DNA from: JAGGTJ01 sp964457545
GTDB lineage: Bacteria > Desulfobacterota > DSM-4660 > Desulfatiglandales > Desulfatiglandaceae
Assembly: GCA_964457545.1 (NCBI GenBank)
Contig: CAYWEN010000013.1
Coordinates: 1-64,000 of the forward strand
DNA length: 64,000 nt
Direction: 5' to 3'
The position numbers and the translations under genes are program-made. Under the pieces are notes generated by a model that was not told the origin of the DNA, made no database searches, and worked only from the letters and a program-made list of their open reading frames with translations. How positions within the stretch are numbered: the stretch's first letter is position 1; each line of letters starts with the position of its first letter. Below are positions 18,801 to 27,430 of the stretch, one piece after another.

Positions 18801-20625
18801 GCTGTGCCAACTCTTCCCGGGTCAGTTCATAACCCCGTTCCGCCTCTATTTCTGCAAAAGTCATCAATCTGCAATAACGAAGCAGATTTAATGAAACCTT
18901 CAGATCATGTTGTTTTGCAAAATCAAGAATGGGTTTAAGGGATTGTTCGTTTGTTTTGCCTGAAAGCACACGGCCCATGGCTGTATGGCCCAGGACAATG
19001 TACATGATCTCTTCAAGCTCATCATGATTGAAACCAAAAAGATTCAAGATTTCCAAGTGTTCAATTATTTTTGTCCTGCTCCCTTCCATTCCCTCAGGAT
19101 TCAACTGTTTCCTTATTTTTTCCAGCCGACCGATCTTTTTTAGCAGTCTCAGGGTAATGTTAAGTCTTGCATACCTTCTGGCCTTGTTTTCCAGCGGATT
19201 CTTAAGACGTTCAAAAAGTATCCCCGATGCAGCATTGTAACGATCTTTCAACAATCTTTCCAGTACCTTAAGAGTTAGTATAACATACTCAAACGAGTTC
19301 TTGTAATCGGCAAGCAGATTGATCCTGCAACCTGCCAGTTCAGATTGTGTTACCTCTGATATAATCTGGTTTATTGAACCCTCCAGCCCCCTTTTCTGAC
19401 CAAGATAGATCAGCATGTACTTTGGTTCATAGTTACCGGTATAAAATTTCTTTTTCCATTCTTCCTTTATATGTTTCGGAGTCAACGGCTTTAAAAAGAC
19501 CTGCTCAAAATACGGAGAGAAAATTTTAGACCATGCCTCCTCCTGGCGCCTAACAAAAGGCCTGTCAGGAATGGCAAAATCAAGATACGGAAGTTCTTCT
19601 ATATCTTCCAGGGTCATGTCATCAAGCCTCTTCCCGTTGAGCAGATTGTTTACAACTTCCTGTTCAACATAAATCATGTTCAGATAGTTCTGGAAGTCAA
19701 AGACATTGATTTCTACCTGCATGGAACAGGGTGAATACCTCTTCCTTGTCTTGAAGACATGACTGAACAGGGCGAATTTTTTTGCCTCATGAGGTGTATT
19801 GAAAACAACCGTAGTAGTCTGGTTGGTCCTTGCAGTATAAGATCTTGCTATGACAAAAATCTCTCCGTCAGGTTTCAGAAGATTGTATATCATACTTAAA
19901 ATGTAGTGAACATGTTGATCCAGGCGGGTTTTGGAATTTGCTTTCTGATCTGACAGACCAAGACCTTTTGACATGACTATCTCATAGATACCACCTGTCA
20001 ATACAAACAGATCCAGGGTATGTTTCATGCTGCGCAACTTTTCGAGAGAATTGACAGGAACAAAGTTGTATTCTTTGAATCGCAGTGAGAGCTCCCTGAG
20101 AATCAGGTCATCATTAAACAAAATTATCCCTATATCATAACGCTCCTTATAATACTTCTTGCGATGATAGGCGACTATCTTGCTGATCTCGTTAACCTTG
20201 GATGCAATATGGTCAAGAGACATTGATATCAGATGAGAAGGTATCAAATAGTATGGTTCCCCATGACTTGATACTCTTATCAGCAGACCTATTTTTTTGT
20301 ATATCCTGTTGATATCCTTGTAGTGTTTCCTTAGGACCTCGGTATCTTTTACAACAACACTCTCTAATAACCGGATTTCATCCTCTCCAAGACGATCACA
20401 GGCCTCAATCAACCCAAAACCATAGGCATTTCCTCCAAACCTGCTTAACAGCTGCGAGGGATGTTTTAACGCAGGAAAGGTGCCTGCAGGTATGTCTGAA
20501 GGATCAATTCCGTAATCGGAATATTCCTCTGCCCTGATAAAATTAAAGGGTGTTCTGTACCAGAAATTCTTTGAACCAACCGGACATGAAGAATTAATTT
20601 CATTACTTATAATAGACGCTTTCAT
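15898..20625 (-). CDS. Giant protein of unknown function with Rossmann-like segment and degenerate HD domain
   Basis: I do not recognise this 1575-residue protein as a whole. Residues about 170-290 show alternating strands (DIGIILFND, LDLFVLTGG, DGEIFVIARSY), like a methyltransferase Rossmann fold without its usual Gly-rich SAM loop. Residues about 1005-1140 resemble the HD domain of GlnD: LLRAFVFQDIGRLP where LLHDIGK is expected, MVRYHSLIHHII, and LIMLSAIRADL. The HD pair itself is replaced by QD, so metal binding may be lost. The last 80 residues look coiled-coil. No signal peptide or TM helix is seen, so it is probably cytoplasmic. It lies upstream of mnmG and divergent to etfBA. Codon use matches its neighbours, which argues against recent transfer. 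Confidence 0.85.
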   Translation of the reverse strand: MKASIISNEINSSCPVGSKNFWYRTPFNFIRAEEYSDYGIDPSDIPAGTFPALKHPSQLLSRFGGNAYGFGLIEACDRLGEDEIRLLESVVVKDTEVLRKHYKDINRIYKKIGLLIRVSSHGEPYYLIPSHLISMSLDHIASKVNEISKIVAYHRKKYYKERYDIGIILFNDDLILRELSLRFKEYNFVPVNSLEKLRSMKHTLDLFVLTGGIYEIVMSKGLGLSDQKANSKTRLDQHVHYILSMIYNLLKPDGEIFVIARSYTARTNQTTTVVFNTPHEAKKFALFSHVFKTRKRYSPCSMQVEINVFDFQNYLNMIYVEQEVVNNLLNGKRLDDMTLEDIEELPYLDFAIPDRPFVRRQEEAWSKIFSPYFEQVFLKPLTPKHIKEEWKKKFYTGNYEPKYMLIYLGQKRGLEGSINQIISEVTQSELAGCRINLLADYKNSFEYVILTLKVLERLLKDRYNAASGILFERLKNPLENKARRYARLNITLRLLKKIGRLEKIRKQLNPEGMEGSRTKIIEHLEILNLFGFNHDELEEIMYIVLGHTAMGRVLSGKTNEQSLKPILDFAKQHDLKVSLNLLRYCRLMTFAEIEAERGYELTREELAQLFDLYEFAVRIVINKSPGIETLIEEEISSMGGIHNKVVKKILMMTSNYKFLDNWADLELKGKREKESLADYDRDELYHIENVINILSSIEMFEKRYLGADSLTLPTFYRKFLDIEFHGTGHLFKIIEGRDVIMFLWFAINAARNGLVNFNPIMSDVPSYNMKDYLSKISKEVQRIDTAYLEMGLIEKITEQLYADGMTFIAGTGFKLTLEPETNALAISYIDIDRDIESLEGLCDELSEYLVSDISESSLKVFEKLFVNLDSFYQSYRRSENRIPKILKRESIWFKKISKLRERIRADFLKRLFRPESFYSDFNYLHIYTPNLLNFIIPELGGLQGLDFSWHVYMRSPVINYILSTLRKLQALITHDRESFQDADYMHNLAKREFGPMATGTVGISEPQIDKLEKISARLRKNNPQLFDALLRAFVFQDIGRLPYLRERYKDCLNPADLGETGAIFLEKERIPEQYGLNKQSSEYLVFMVRYHSLIHHIIRGEMSFFAISSVLEHGDKDLLDCFLVFSLIMLSAIRADLVLEDLARHIFKTKEVCDSIIDGEITLEEHMNNNFISKGYLYYALEHFKKAGLPKDVTPVEFLERDNWKDRISRKEALFAGEMISAIERLFCLRGIIHVGFSDVVHYIMKVPIKFIYKKRQFSSTGITTFERELFEASRIYKTLQDVDRETRHYFLSKLTGDRIRLFGYEKVSKYLSYKNQIKLLLVSFIGSDIFNDTPVLLDFIPLCQNIEKRYEAVNDYFNNLSMKRIWKARQNPGSMFTNREGVVLGKDVDHNVVTVSFKDSMDISRRLDTMEKIDDVNELREYYHKCLLELKAYPFNTEDYEESLSDIFHEKFVKITDDMLDQAKNRMAFIRDFRELHNLVTHLGDELTEIGISEEQRHRLFDLYNLRKEELKKEKLDEIENVLKKIGNIAELDNYWNVLKLYLKNNRQFFGKEFETLVAKRLDEEEKRLQKDPV

Positions 20626-20985
20626 AACAAATACCTTTGAGCATTTCCCAAACAGTTTTCATTCATAAATGGATGGCTGCCAAACAACTTGACCACTATT
20701 TATAATATAACCTGCAATAAAGAAAACATAAAAACATGTAAAAAGGAAAAATCTTGACAAAGCATACAATACGATGATATTAAACTGCCTGAAATAACCT
20801 CAAATCATGCATTTCTAATGCCTTGGAAAATGTGCTATGCAATATCTGTCTGATTGCCTGTTTTCTCTCCCCTTAATGAAGGGCAGACAAATAATCAGAC
20901 AGACATCAAATATCGTGAAAAAGAGCTGTTTGCGGATTATAAACAGGATAACGGTTTAAATTTATTCATAATTAAGGAGGAAAAA
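20626..20985. other. Divergent intergenic region between the giant gene and etfB
   Basis: This AT-rich stretch carries the regulatory sites of two divergent units. A plus-strand promoter candidate is annotated separately. The remaining 200 bases before etfB form a long leader in which I see no clear hairpin or riboswitch. A plus-strand frame from 20854 runs into etfB but is not family-like. Confidence 0.5.
20754..20783 (+). promoter_or_regulatory. Sigma-70-type promoter candidate for etfBA
   Basis: A perfect TTGACA at 20754-20759 is followed after 18 bases by TATTAA at 20778-20783. It would give a leader of roughly 195 bases before the etfB GTG. Confidence 0.55.
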
Positions 20986-21780
20986 GTGAAAATTATAGTT
21001 TGTATTAAACAGGTACCTGATACAGAGACTCAAATCAAGATTGCCTCTGACGGCAAATCGATTGAGACCGGAGATATCAAGTGGATCATGAATCCCTATG
21101 ATGAGTTTGGAGTGGAAGAGGCCTTACGTCTGAAAGAAAAATTTGGCGGTGAAGTTACCGTTATCGGGCTGGGACCCAAAAGGGTAACAGACGCATTACG
21201 CACTGCCCTGGCAATGGGTGCTGACAAGGCTGTGCTGATAAACGATGATGCCCTTGAAGATACCGACAGTCTTGGTGTTGCAAAGGCATTGGCAACGGCA
21301 ATTAAAGAACTTGAGTATGACCTCATATTTACAGGACAAAGAGGTGTTGATGACGACCTTGGCGTTGTCGGAACAGCTATTGCAGAATTTCTGGACATCC
21401 CAAATATCTCTCTTGTCACAAAGCTTGCTGTATCTGAGGATCAGGCCTCAGTTAAGGCTGAAAGGCCGGTAGAAGGCCAGACCCTTGTAATTGAAGCACA
21501 ACTTCCCACCCTTATCACCGCACAAAAGGGTCTGAATGAGCCAAGATATGCCTCTCTTCCCGGAATAATGAAGGCCAAGAAAAAACCTCTTGAAGAAAAA
21601 TCCCTGGCTGATTTGGGCCTTGATCCTGCAAATTTTGGCACCTCATCAAGAAAGGTCCAGATAATAGAACTCCTTCCACCTCCTGAAAGACAGGCAGGCA
21701 AGATCGTTGAAGGAGAGACACCACAGGAAAAGGCCGCTGAACTGGCAAAACTGCTTCATGAAGAGGCAAAGGTTATCTGA
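20986..21780 (+). CDS. etfB: Electron transfer flavoprotein beta subunit
   Basis: EtfB pairs with EtfA to carry electrons from acyl-CoA or similar dehydrogenases to the quinone pool or, in anaerobes, to bifurcating partners. The 264-residue product has the classical start KIIVCIKQVPDTE, the AMP/FAD-binding region GADKAVLIND and TGQRGVDDDLG, and the recognition loop region near PRYASLPGIM. The start is GTG at 20986 with AAGGAGG 5 bases before it. etfA follows after about 100 bases, and the pair ends at a strong hairpin terminator. Confidence 0.96.
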   Translation: MKIIVCIKQVPDTETQIKIASDGKSIETGDIKWIMNPYDEFGVEEALRLKEKFGGEVTVIGLGPKRVTDALRTALAMGADKAVLINDDALEDTDSLGVAKALATAIKELEYDLIFTGQRGVDDDLGVVGTAIAEFLDIPNISLVTKLAVSEDQASVKAERPVEGQTLVIEAQLPTLITAQKGLNEPRYASLPGIMKAKKKPLEEKSLADLGLDPANFGTSSRKVQIIELLPPPERQAGKIVEGETPQEKAAELAKLLHEEAKVI

Positions 21781-21883
21781 CAGTAATCATTATAAAATGA
21801 GATCCTGCATTGCAGGACCATAATTATGATTATACAGTTTTATGCGCTTTACAGATAACACCAAAAAGAAGGAGATATTCAAT

Positions 21884-22867
21884 ATGTCACAAGGAGTTTG
21901 GACAGTAGCAGAACAAAGAGACGGAGAATTCAGAAAAATCACATATGAAATTGTCAGTGAAGGTAGACGCCTGGCTGATGCCCTTGGCCAGGAACTTACC
22001 GTACTGGTTTTAGGTTCAAATATTAAGGAAAAGGCCGCTGAACTGGGACATTATGGTGCCGACAAGGTAATGGTAGCCGAAGATCCGAGACTGGATCCGT
22101 GTACAACCGATGCCTATACAGCCGTAATTTCTGAACTGGCAAAAGAGGGAGACCCCAGCATTCTCCTGTTTGGAGCCTCTGTAGATGGCAAGGATATCGC
22201 TGCCAGGGTGTCTGCACGCCTGGATGCAGGAATGGCACAGGACTGTACCGCCTTTTCCATAGAAGATGGCAAACTTGTGGTTATAAGGCCTATTTATGCA
22301 GGCAAGGCCTATGCCAAACTTACCTTTGCAAACAGTTCCCCTCAGATAGCCACTGCAAGACCAAATGTAATGAGCATTAATGAACCTGATACATCCAGAT
22401 CAGCAGAAATAATTGATGCCTCATTTACACTGGATGACAGCATGATCAAGACCAAGGTTGTTGAAGTCATGAAGGATGAAAGTGGAAAAATAGACCTTAC
22501 AGAGGCAGACAAGATAGTATCTGGTGGACGAGGAATGAAAGGCCCGGATGAATTCAGCATACTGGAAGAACTGGCAAGTATTCTCGGAGGTACTGTCGGA
22601 GCTTCAAGAGCTGCGGTAGATGCAGGCTGGAGACCTCAAACAGATCAGGTCGGCCAGACAGGTAAAGTTGTCTCCCCTACCCTGTATATTGCATGTGGCA
22701 TTTCCGGGGCGATTCAGCATCTTGCAGGCATGTCTACATCAAAGATTATTGTAGCCATAAACAAGGATCCGGAAGCACCTATATTTCAAAAGGCAGACTA
22801 TGGTGTTGTTGCTGATTTGTTTGATGTGGTTCCTGCTCTTACAGAAGAAATAAAAAAGTTTATGTAA
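21884..22867 (+). CDS. etfA: Electron transfer flavoprotein alpha subunit
   Basis: The 327-residue product forms the ETF heterodimer with EtfB and holds the main FAD. The C-terminal FAD domain is clear: SGGRGMKGPDEF, GASRAAVDAGW, QVGQTGKVVSP, ACGISGAIQHLAGM and INKDPEAPIFQKADYG. It has no N-terminal ferredoxin domain, unlike some clostridial EtfA proteins. The ATG at 21884 has AAGGAG nine bases upstream; fourteen earlier in-frame codons were left out for lack of homology. Confidence 0.96.
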   Translation: MSQGVWTVAEQRDGEFRKITYEIVSEGRRLADALGQELTVLVLGSNIKEKAAELGHYGADKVMVAEDPRLDPCTTDAYTAVISELAKEGDPSILLFGASVDGKDIAARVSARLDAGMAQDCTAFSIEDGKLVVIRPIYAGKAYAKLTFANSSPQIATARPNVMSINEPDTSRSAEIIDASFTLDDSMIKTKVVEVMKDESGKIDLTEADKIVSGGRGMKGPDEFSILEELASILGGTVGASRAAVDAGWRPQTDQVGQTGKVVSPTLYIACGISGAIQHLAGMSTSKIIVAINKDPEAPIFQKADYGVVADLFDVVPALTEEIKKFM

Positions 22868-22904
22868 AGGTCTGAACCCGATATTTATACTACAGGGAAG
22901 ACAG

Positions 22905-22953
22905 GGAGTCTGGATGTCCTTTTAACAAAGATACTGTCCAGACTCCTTTTTTT
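22905..22953. terminator. Bidirectional terminator after etfBA
   Basis: GGAGTCTGGA (22905-22914) pairs with TCCAGACTCC (22937-22946), followed by seven T. The convergent zinc-ribbon gene ends five bases beyond, so the hairpin may serve both strands. Confidence 0.85.
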
Positions 22954-22957
22954 ATGT

Positions 22958-23671
22958 TCAGAAAAGCAGACCTAAAAAGTCTGAAAACCCAAGGTGCTGA
23001 AGCTCTTTTTTTACTGTATTCAAAGAAGGCGCTTCATGATGGTCATTCAGCATGTCATCATACTCCATCATGCTATCCAGGATATCGTCTGAAGGATTAT
23101 CTATCCATGCACACATCTTTTTTACAGGTTCTCTGACCTCATCGAGCTCCTGCCACATGTTCATAACCACTGTCCTTGGATTCTCTGATGCCAACTGAGG
23201 GGCAGAAAAAAACCTGTCAAGAGCAACAGTTATATCAGTAAAGGTCTCTTTTTCCACAAGAAGCTCAAGCTTCTTGAGATATGCAGATGCATAGAGTTCA
23301 GCATCAACCTGGCTGTCATCTATAGTTTGATCCACCAAAACTCCGTACTTCAATCGCATGCGTTTGACAGGCATAAAGACAGAAGGAAGCCAGGGTCTGA
23401 GATCAGAAAGTTTTTTACTGTTGTCCACAGCCGGTTTTGCAAGATTGTGGTTCATACCAAAGGCAGAACTGTTAATGAATGCCCGGGATGTCTGAGGCGT
23501 CTGTTTGAATTCCTGTTCTGAATAGGAATCAATTACCTGAACACATGTGCCAGGTCTGAGGGGATAAAAATCTCCGTTAACTGTAACAACACCTACCTCA
23601 TGGTGGCCACACAGAGGGCATTCCCTTGCCTTTATCACTCCTATTATCGGCATGGCATTTTTTCTGTCCAA
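22958..23671 (-). CDS. Hypothetical protein with N-terminal zinc ribbon
   Basis: The 237-residue product has a CPLCGHHEVGVVTV segment (Cys at about 18 and 21) that looks like half a zinc ribbon, but no second Cys pair is near, so the metal site may use His or a partner chain. The rest is a mixed helical protein of unknown fold. The start is TTG at 23671, supported by GGAGGAG six bases upstream; an ATG six codons later is an alternative. The repeated structured element at 23750-23818 lies just upstream. Function unknown. Confidence 0.7.
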   Translation of the reverse strand: MDRKNAMPIIGVIKARECPLCGHHEVGVVTVNGDFYPLRPGTCVQVIDSYSEQEFKQTPQTSRAFINSSAFGMNHNLAKPAVDNSKKLSDLRPWLPSVFMPVKRMRLKYGVLVDQTIDDSQVDAELYASAYLKKLELLVEKETFTDITVALDRFFSAPQLASENPRTVVMNMWQELDEVREPVKKMCAWIDNPSDDILDSMMEYDDMLNDHHEAPSLNTVKKELQHLGFSDFLGLLF

Positions 23672-23749
23672 AACTGCTCCTCCATATGTTCTGAAATTAT
23701 GACAGGTTCACAACAAGGGGTATCCGGCATTTACCCCTTCAAGAGAAAA

Positions 23750-23818
23750 GGCCCGGAGCAGAAGAAAAACCCTCCTGCCCCGGTGGTACATTCGCTGTTA
23801 TCCCCCTGTTATTGAGCT
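23750..23818 (-). repeat. Dispersed structured repeat, copy 1
   Basis: Read on the minus strand, this begins AGCTCAATAACAGGGGG and runs through a conserved core (CAGCGAAYGTACCACC, GGGCAGGAGG) to CTCCGGGCC. The same series occurs at 60779-60840 on the plus strand. In both places it lies upstream of, and in the same direction as, a gene. Copy 1 lacks the second GGGCAGGAGG arm that closes the hairpin in copy 2. A further hairpin AAGGGGTA...TACCCCTT follows at 23714-23739. It could be a structured RNA leader or a small mobile repeat. Confidence 0.7.
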
Positions 23819-23822
23819 GATA

Positions 23823-24623
23823 CTATCTCCCCTTAAATTCAGGAGGGCGTTTTTCAAGATATGAGGCAAGCCCCTCTTTTGCATCATCAGTATTGTACAG
23901 TTCACCGTAAAGCCTGGACTGCAAATCCAGAGCTGCATCCGTATCCATATCAAAGGCAGTGTTTAAGGCTTTTTTGGCAAAGGAAACAGCCACAGATGCG
24001 CGAGAAACCTTGCTGGCAAGGTTTAATGCCTCTTTCATAAGCTCAGGCTTTGATACAACCCTGTTTACAAGTCCGATCTGCTGAGCCTCACAGGCATTTA
24101 AAATACGTCCTGTAAGAACAAGCTCCCGTGCCATTCCATCGCCAATTATTCTTGGCAATCTGACAGTGGCCCCATATCCAGGGATTATGCCAAGCATTAC
24201 TTCCGGCTGACCAAACCTGGCATCTTCACTTGCAATGCGGATATCACAGGAAACAGCCAGTTCACAGCCCCCTCCCAGCGCCCATCCGTTTACTGCGGCA
24301 ATAACAGGACATTTCATATTTCCTATAAAAGAAAAAATCCTGCTTCCCTCTCTTGACGCAGCCTCAGCATCCACGGCACTGTAATTCTTCATCGCCTCTA
24401 TATCAGCGCCTGCTGCAAAGCTATCTCCTGCCCCGGTAATAATAGCTGCCCTTATTCCATGGTCCGAATCCACACCCTTCAGTATTTCAAACAGCCTGGA
24501 TCGCACATTTCTGTTTAGTGCATTGCGTTTATGTGGACGGTTTATGGATATAACAGCAATACTATCCGTTATATCGAGCAGAACGGTGTTTTTTGATGAG
24601 AAACAGGCAGATTGATTGGCCAT
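23823..24623 (-). CDS. Enoyl-CoA hydratase/isomerase family protein
   Basis: The 266-residue crotonase-fold product has the oxyanion-hole segments AAGADIEAMK and GWALGGGCELAVSCD, and the later block GQPEVMLGIIPGYGATVRLPR with the Glu expected of a hydratase. It most likely hydrates trans-2-enoyl-CoA in fatty acid or aromatic acid breakdown. The ATG at 24623 (MANQS) is chosen because the 26 codons before it have no family similarity; no strong ribosome site is seen at either. A second crotonase gene lies at 51.0 kb. ETF genes nearby fit a beta-oxidation context. Confidence 0.9.
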   Translation of the reverse strand: MANQSACFSSKNTVLLDITDSIAVISINRPHKRNALNRNVRSRLFEILKGVDSDHGIRAAIITGAGDSFAAGADIEAMKNYSAVDAEAASREGSRIFSFIGNMKCPVIAAVNGWALGGGCELAVSCDIRIASEDARFGQPEVMLGIIPGYGATVRLPRIIGDGMARELVLTGRILNACEAQQIGLVNRVVSKPELMKEALNLASKVSRASVAVSFAKKALNTAFDMDTDAALDLQSRLYGELYNTDDAKEGLASYLEKRPPEFKGR

Positions 24624-24716
24624 CTTAAGATATGTAACCGTAAAACAGGAAGGTTTGTTTTGTTTCCATCCATAAAAGGACATATATGGATGAAAGACCA
24701 TACATATACCGGATTA

Positions 24717-25205
24717 TTATGTTGCACAGTCTGACATGTCTCCTGCAAGCTTCAAAAGACCATGATTCAGTGCAGGCAAAACCACTGCAAGATTTTCCAA
24801 AGCGCCTTTGGGACTGCCTGGCAAATTGATGACAAGACAGCTTCCTCTTACTCCTGCAACAGCCCTTGAAAGCATGGCATGAGGTGTAATCCTGAGGCTG
24901 GCAGCACGCATCGCCTCCGCCATACCAGGCACCTCATAATCTATGGCCATGCGTGTTGCCTGAGGAGTAACATCCCGGGGACTTATTCCTGTTCCTCCGG
25001 CAGTAACAATCAGGTCAAGTTTACAGGTTTCCACCCACTCAACAATCTTGTCTGCAATCTGTTGCTTTTCATCAGGAACAATCTCTTTTACCGAGACAAT
25101 AAAATCGTTCTTTTCAAGTAGTTCTACGACCCTGTCTCCAGTTTCATCTTTCCTGATACCCGCGGCACCTTTATCACTGACTGTAAGAACACCTGCCGTA
25201 AACAT
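24717..25205 (-). CDS. mogA: Molybdopterin adenylyltransferase, MogA/MoaB family
   Basis: The 162-residue product has the MoCF-domain signature TAGGTGISPRDVTPQAT and the later NLPGSPKGALENL. These enzymes adenylate molybdopterin before metal insertion, a step needed for molybdenum or tungsten enzymes such as formate dehydrogenases. The ATG at 25205 opens the conserved core MFTAGVLTVSDKGAAG; longer in-frame sequence upstream is not conserved. It lies between the EF-G paralogue and an enoyl-CoA hydratase, with no other cofactor gene near. Confidence 0.93.
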   Translation of the reverse strand: MFTAGVLTVSDKGAAGIRKDETGDRVVELLEKNDFIVSVKEIVPDEKQQIADKIVEWVETCKLDLIVTAGGTGISPRDVTPQATRMAIDYEVPGMAEAMRAASLRITPHAMLSRAVAGVRGSCLVINLPGSPKGALENLAVVLPALNHGLLKLAGDMSDCAT

Positions 25206-25348
25206 AATATATATCCCGTATATATCCTGTCTAAGAATTTGCAGAAAAACCGTCTTAATGACCATGAAGCCGGCAGCTTTTCCATCCTCTGCAGCTGGCC
25301 TGTGACAAACGGACAGACCTGACAGGTACTGCATCCCTATAAAAGATA

Positions 25349-27430
25349 TTATTTTTCTTCTTCCTTGGCTGCAGCAATAATCTTTTCTGCCAACTGTGCA
25401 GGGACCTCTTCATAATGAGACATCTTCATGGTAAAGGTTCCCCTGCCTCCGGAAATAGAGTTCAGATCAAGGGCATATTTCAAGACTTCCGCCATAGGGA
25501 CCTCGGCCTTTATAATCTGATACTTTCCCTTGCTGTCCATACCAAGGACCTTGCCCCGCCGACTGTTCATATCACCCATTACATCACCCATTACATCATC
25601 CGGAACCGTAACCTCCAGCTCCATAACAGGTTCAAGGAGAATGGGTTTGGCTTCCTGAACAGCCTTTTTGAGGCACATACTTGCAGCAATCTTAAAGGCC
25701 ATCTCAGAAGAATCCACCTCATGTGATTTTCCATCATAAAATCTTACCTTAAGATCAACAACGGGGTAACCGGCAAGTATACCGCTTTGCAAGGCTTCAG
25801 TTAAACCTTTTTCCACTGCGGGTACAAAGTTGCGGGGCACGTTCATTCCTGTCAGATCTTCCTGGAATTCAAACCCTGCACCCCTTTCAAGAGGAAACAC
25901 GTCAAAATGGACTTCAGCAAACTGTCCCCTGCCCCCACTCTGTTTTTTATGTCTATATATGACCCCCTTGGCAGGCTTTTTGATTGTTTCCCTGTATGGA
26001 ACAGATACAGGTTTAAGATTGACTTCAACTCCAAATTTTCGGGCCAGTTTTTCACATGTGCTTTCTATATGTATCTGCCCTCTTCCTGACAACACACTTT
26101 CTCCTGTAGTCTGATCTCTTTCAAGGCTGAGGGAGGGATCTTCCTCAAGAAGTTTGGTAAAAGAGCTGAACACCTTGTCTTCGCTCCCCTTGTCTTTTGC
26201 CTCCACTGCATAGGAAATAACAGGAGGTAAGGGTTCTACTGCCTTGAATATAACGGGATTGCTTTCATCGCAAAGAGTGTCCCCTGTAGATGTATGTTTA
26301 AGTTTTGCAATAGCAACAATATCTCCCGGTACTGCAACCTCTGTTGGTTCCTGCTTTTTCCCCTTCATGACGAGAAGCTGGCCAAATTTTTCTCCTGCAT
26401 CCTTGTTGGCATTGTACAGAGTGGAATCTGCCTTCAGGGTACCGGAAAATACCCGAAGAACAGAGAGTTTCCCTGCAAACGGATCAGCAACGGTCTTGAA
26501 AACAAGCCCTGAGAAGGGTGCATCAACCGATGTAGGTATCTCCACAGGCTCTTCTGCACCCGGTCTTACTCCTTTCACAGATCCCCTTTCAAGCGGTGAC
26601 GGCAAACCCTGAATGATAAGATCCATAAGCTGTGAAGCACCAATATTCTGGATTGCAGACCCACATACTACAGGGATAATTGTGTTTGATTTAATCCCCT
26701 TAACAAGGGCCTGTTCTATCTCGGCTGAAGACAATTCTTCTCCTTCAAGATATTTTTCCATAAGTGCATCATCTGCTTCTACAATGTTTTCGATCATCTT
26801 TTCTCGCCATTCGGCAACAAGTTCTTCCATTTCAGAAGGGATATCTTCTGTTTCAAAGACACCCGTGCCATCTTTTTTATATTTAAGGGCCTTCATCTTA
26901 ACAAGATCAATCAGTCCTGAAAAACTGTCTTCACTGCCTACAGGTAAAAACATGGGGGTAGGCTTAACTTCAAATGTATCCTCTATATCACTGATAACTT
27001 TAAAGAAATCCGAGCGTTCCCTTTCCATTTTATTGATAAAAACGATTCTTGGCAACTGTTGCTCATCAGCAAAGCCCCATACCTTTTCGGTTCCCACCTT
27101 TACGCTGCCAGCAGCATCAATTACTACAACGGCACCATCAGCAGCCTGAAGAGACAACCGGGTATCAGAGAGAAAATTGTCATCACCAGGTGTGTCAATT
27201 ATGTTCAGGGTATGCTTCTTCCAGTTTACAGGATGAAATGCAGTGCTTATACTGATCTTTCTTTTTACCTCTTCAGGTTCAAAATCCATATTTGATGTGC
27301 CATCATCCACCTTGCCAAGTCTGGTAGTTGCCTTTCCTGTAAACAATATTGCCTCTGCCAAAGAAGTTTTACCCGAGCCTCCATGTGCAATGAAGGCTAC
27401 ATCTCTCAAATGTTCTGCCCTTTTTTCCAT
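25349..27430 (-). CDS. Elongation factor G-like GTPase (EF-G2 type)
   Basis: The 693-residue protein has the full EF-G domain order, but its G domain is that of the EF-G-2 paralogue group. The P loop is AHGGSGKTS (residues 15-23) instead of AHIDAGKTT. G3 is DTPGDDNF (79-86), and G4 reads NKME (133-136) where NKMD is usual. Domains IV and V are intact, with SGGRGQFAEV and SRRGKVLGM. Paralogues of this kind may assist translocation or recycling under stress; the exact role here is unknown. A canonical fusA should lie elsewhere. Confidence 0.9.
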   Translation of the reverse strand: MEKRAEHLRDVAFIAHGGSGKTSLAEAILFTGKATTRLGKVDDGTSNMDFEPEEVKRKISISTAFHPVNWKKHTLNIIDTPGDDNFLSDTRLSLQAADGAVVVIDAAGSVKVGTEKVWGFADEQQLPRIVFINKMERERSDFFKVISDIEDTFEVKPTPMFLPVGSEDSFSGLIDLVKMKALKYKKDGTGVFETEDIPSEMEELVAEWREKMIENIVEADDALMEKYLEGEELSSAEIEQALVKGIKSNTIIPVVCGSAIQNIGASQLMDLIIQGLPSPLERGSVKGVRPGAEEPVEIPTSVDAPFSGLVFKTVADPFAGKLSVLRVFSGTLKADSTLYNANKDAGEKFGQLLVMKGKKQEPTEVAVPGDIVAIAKLKHTSTGDTLCDESNPVIFKAVEPLPPVISYAVEAKDKGSEDKVFSSFTKLLEEDPSLSLERDQTTGESVLSGRGQIHIESTCEKLARKFGVEVNLKPVSVPYRETIKKPAKGVIYRHKKQSGGRGQFAEVHFDVFPLERGAGFEFQEDLTGMNVPRNFVPAVEKGLTEALQSGILAGYPVVDLKVRFYDGKSHEVDSSEMAFKIAASMCLKKAVQEAKPILLEPVMELEVTVPDDVMGDVMGDMNSRRGKVLGMDSKGKYQIIKAEVPMAEVLKYALDLNSISGGRGTFTMKMSHYEEVPAQLAEKIIAAAKEEEK

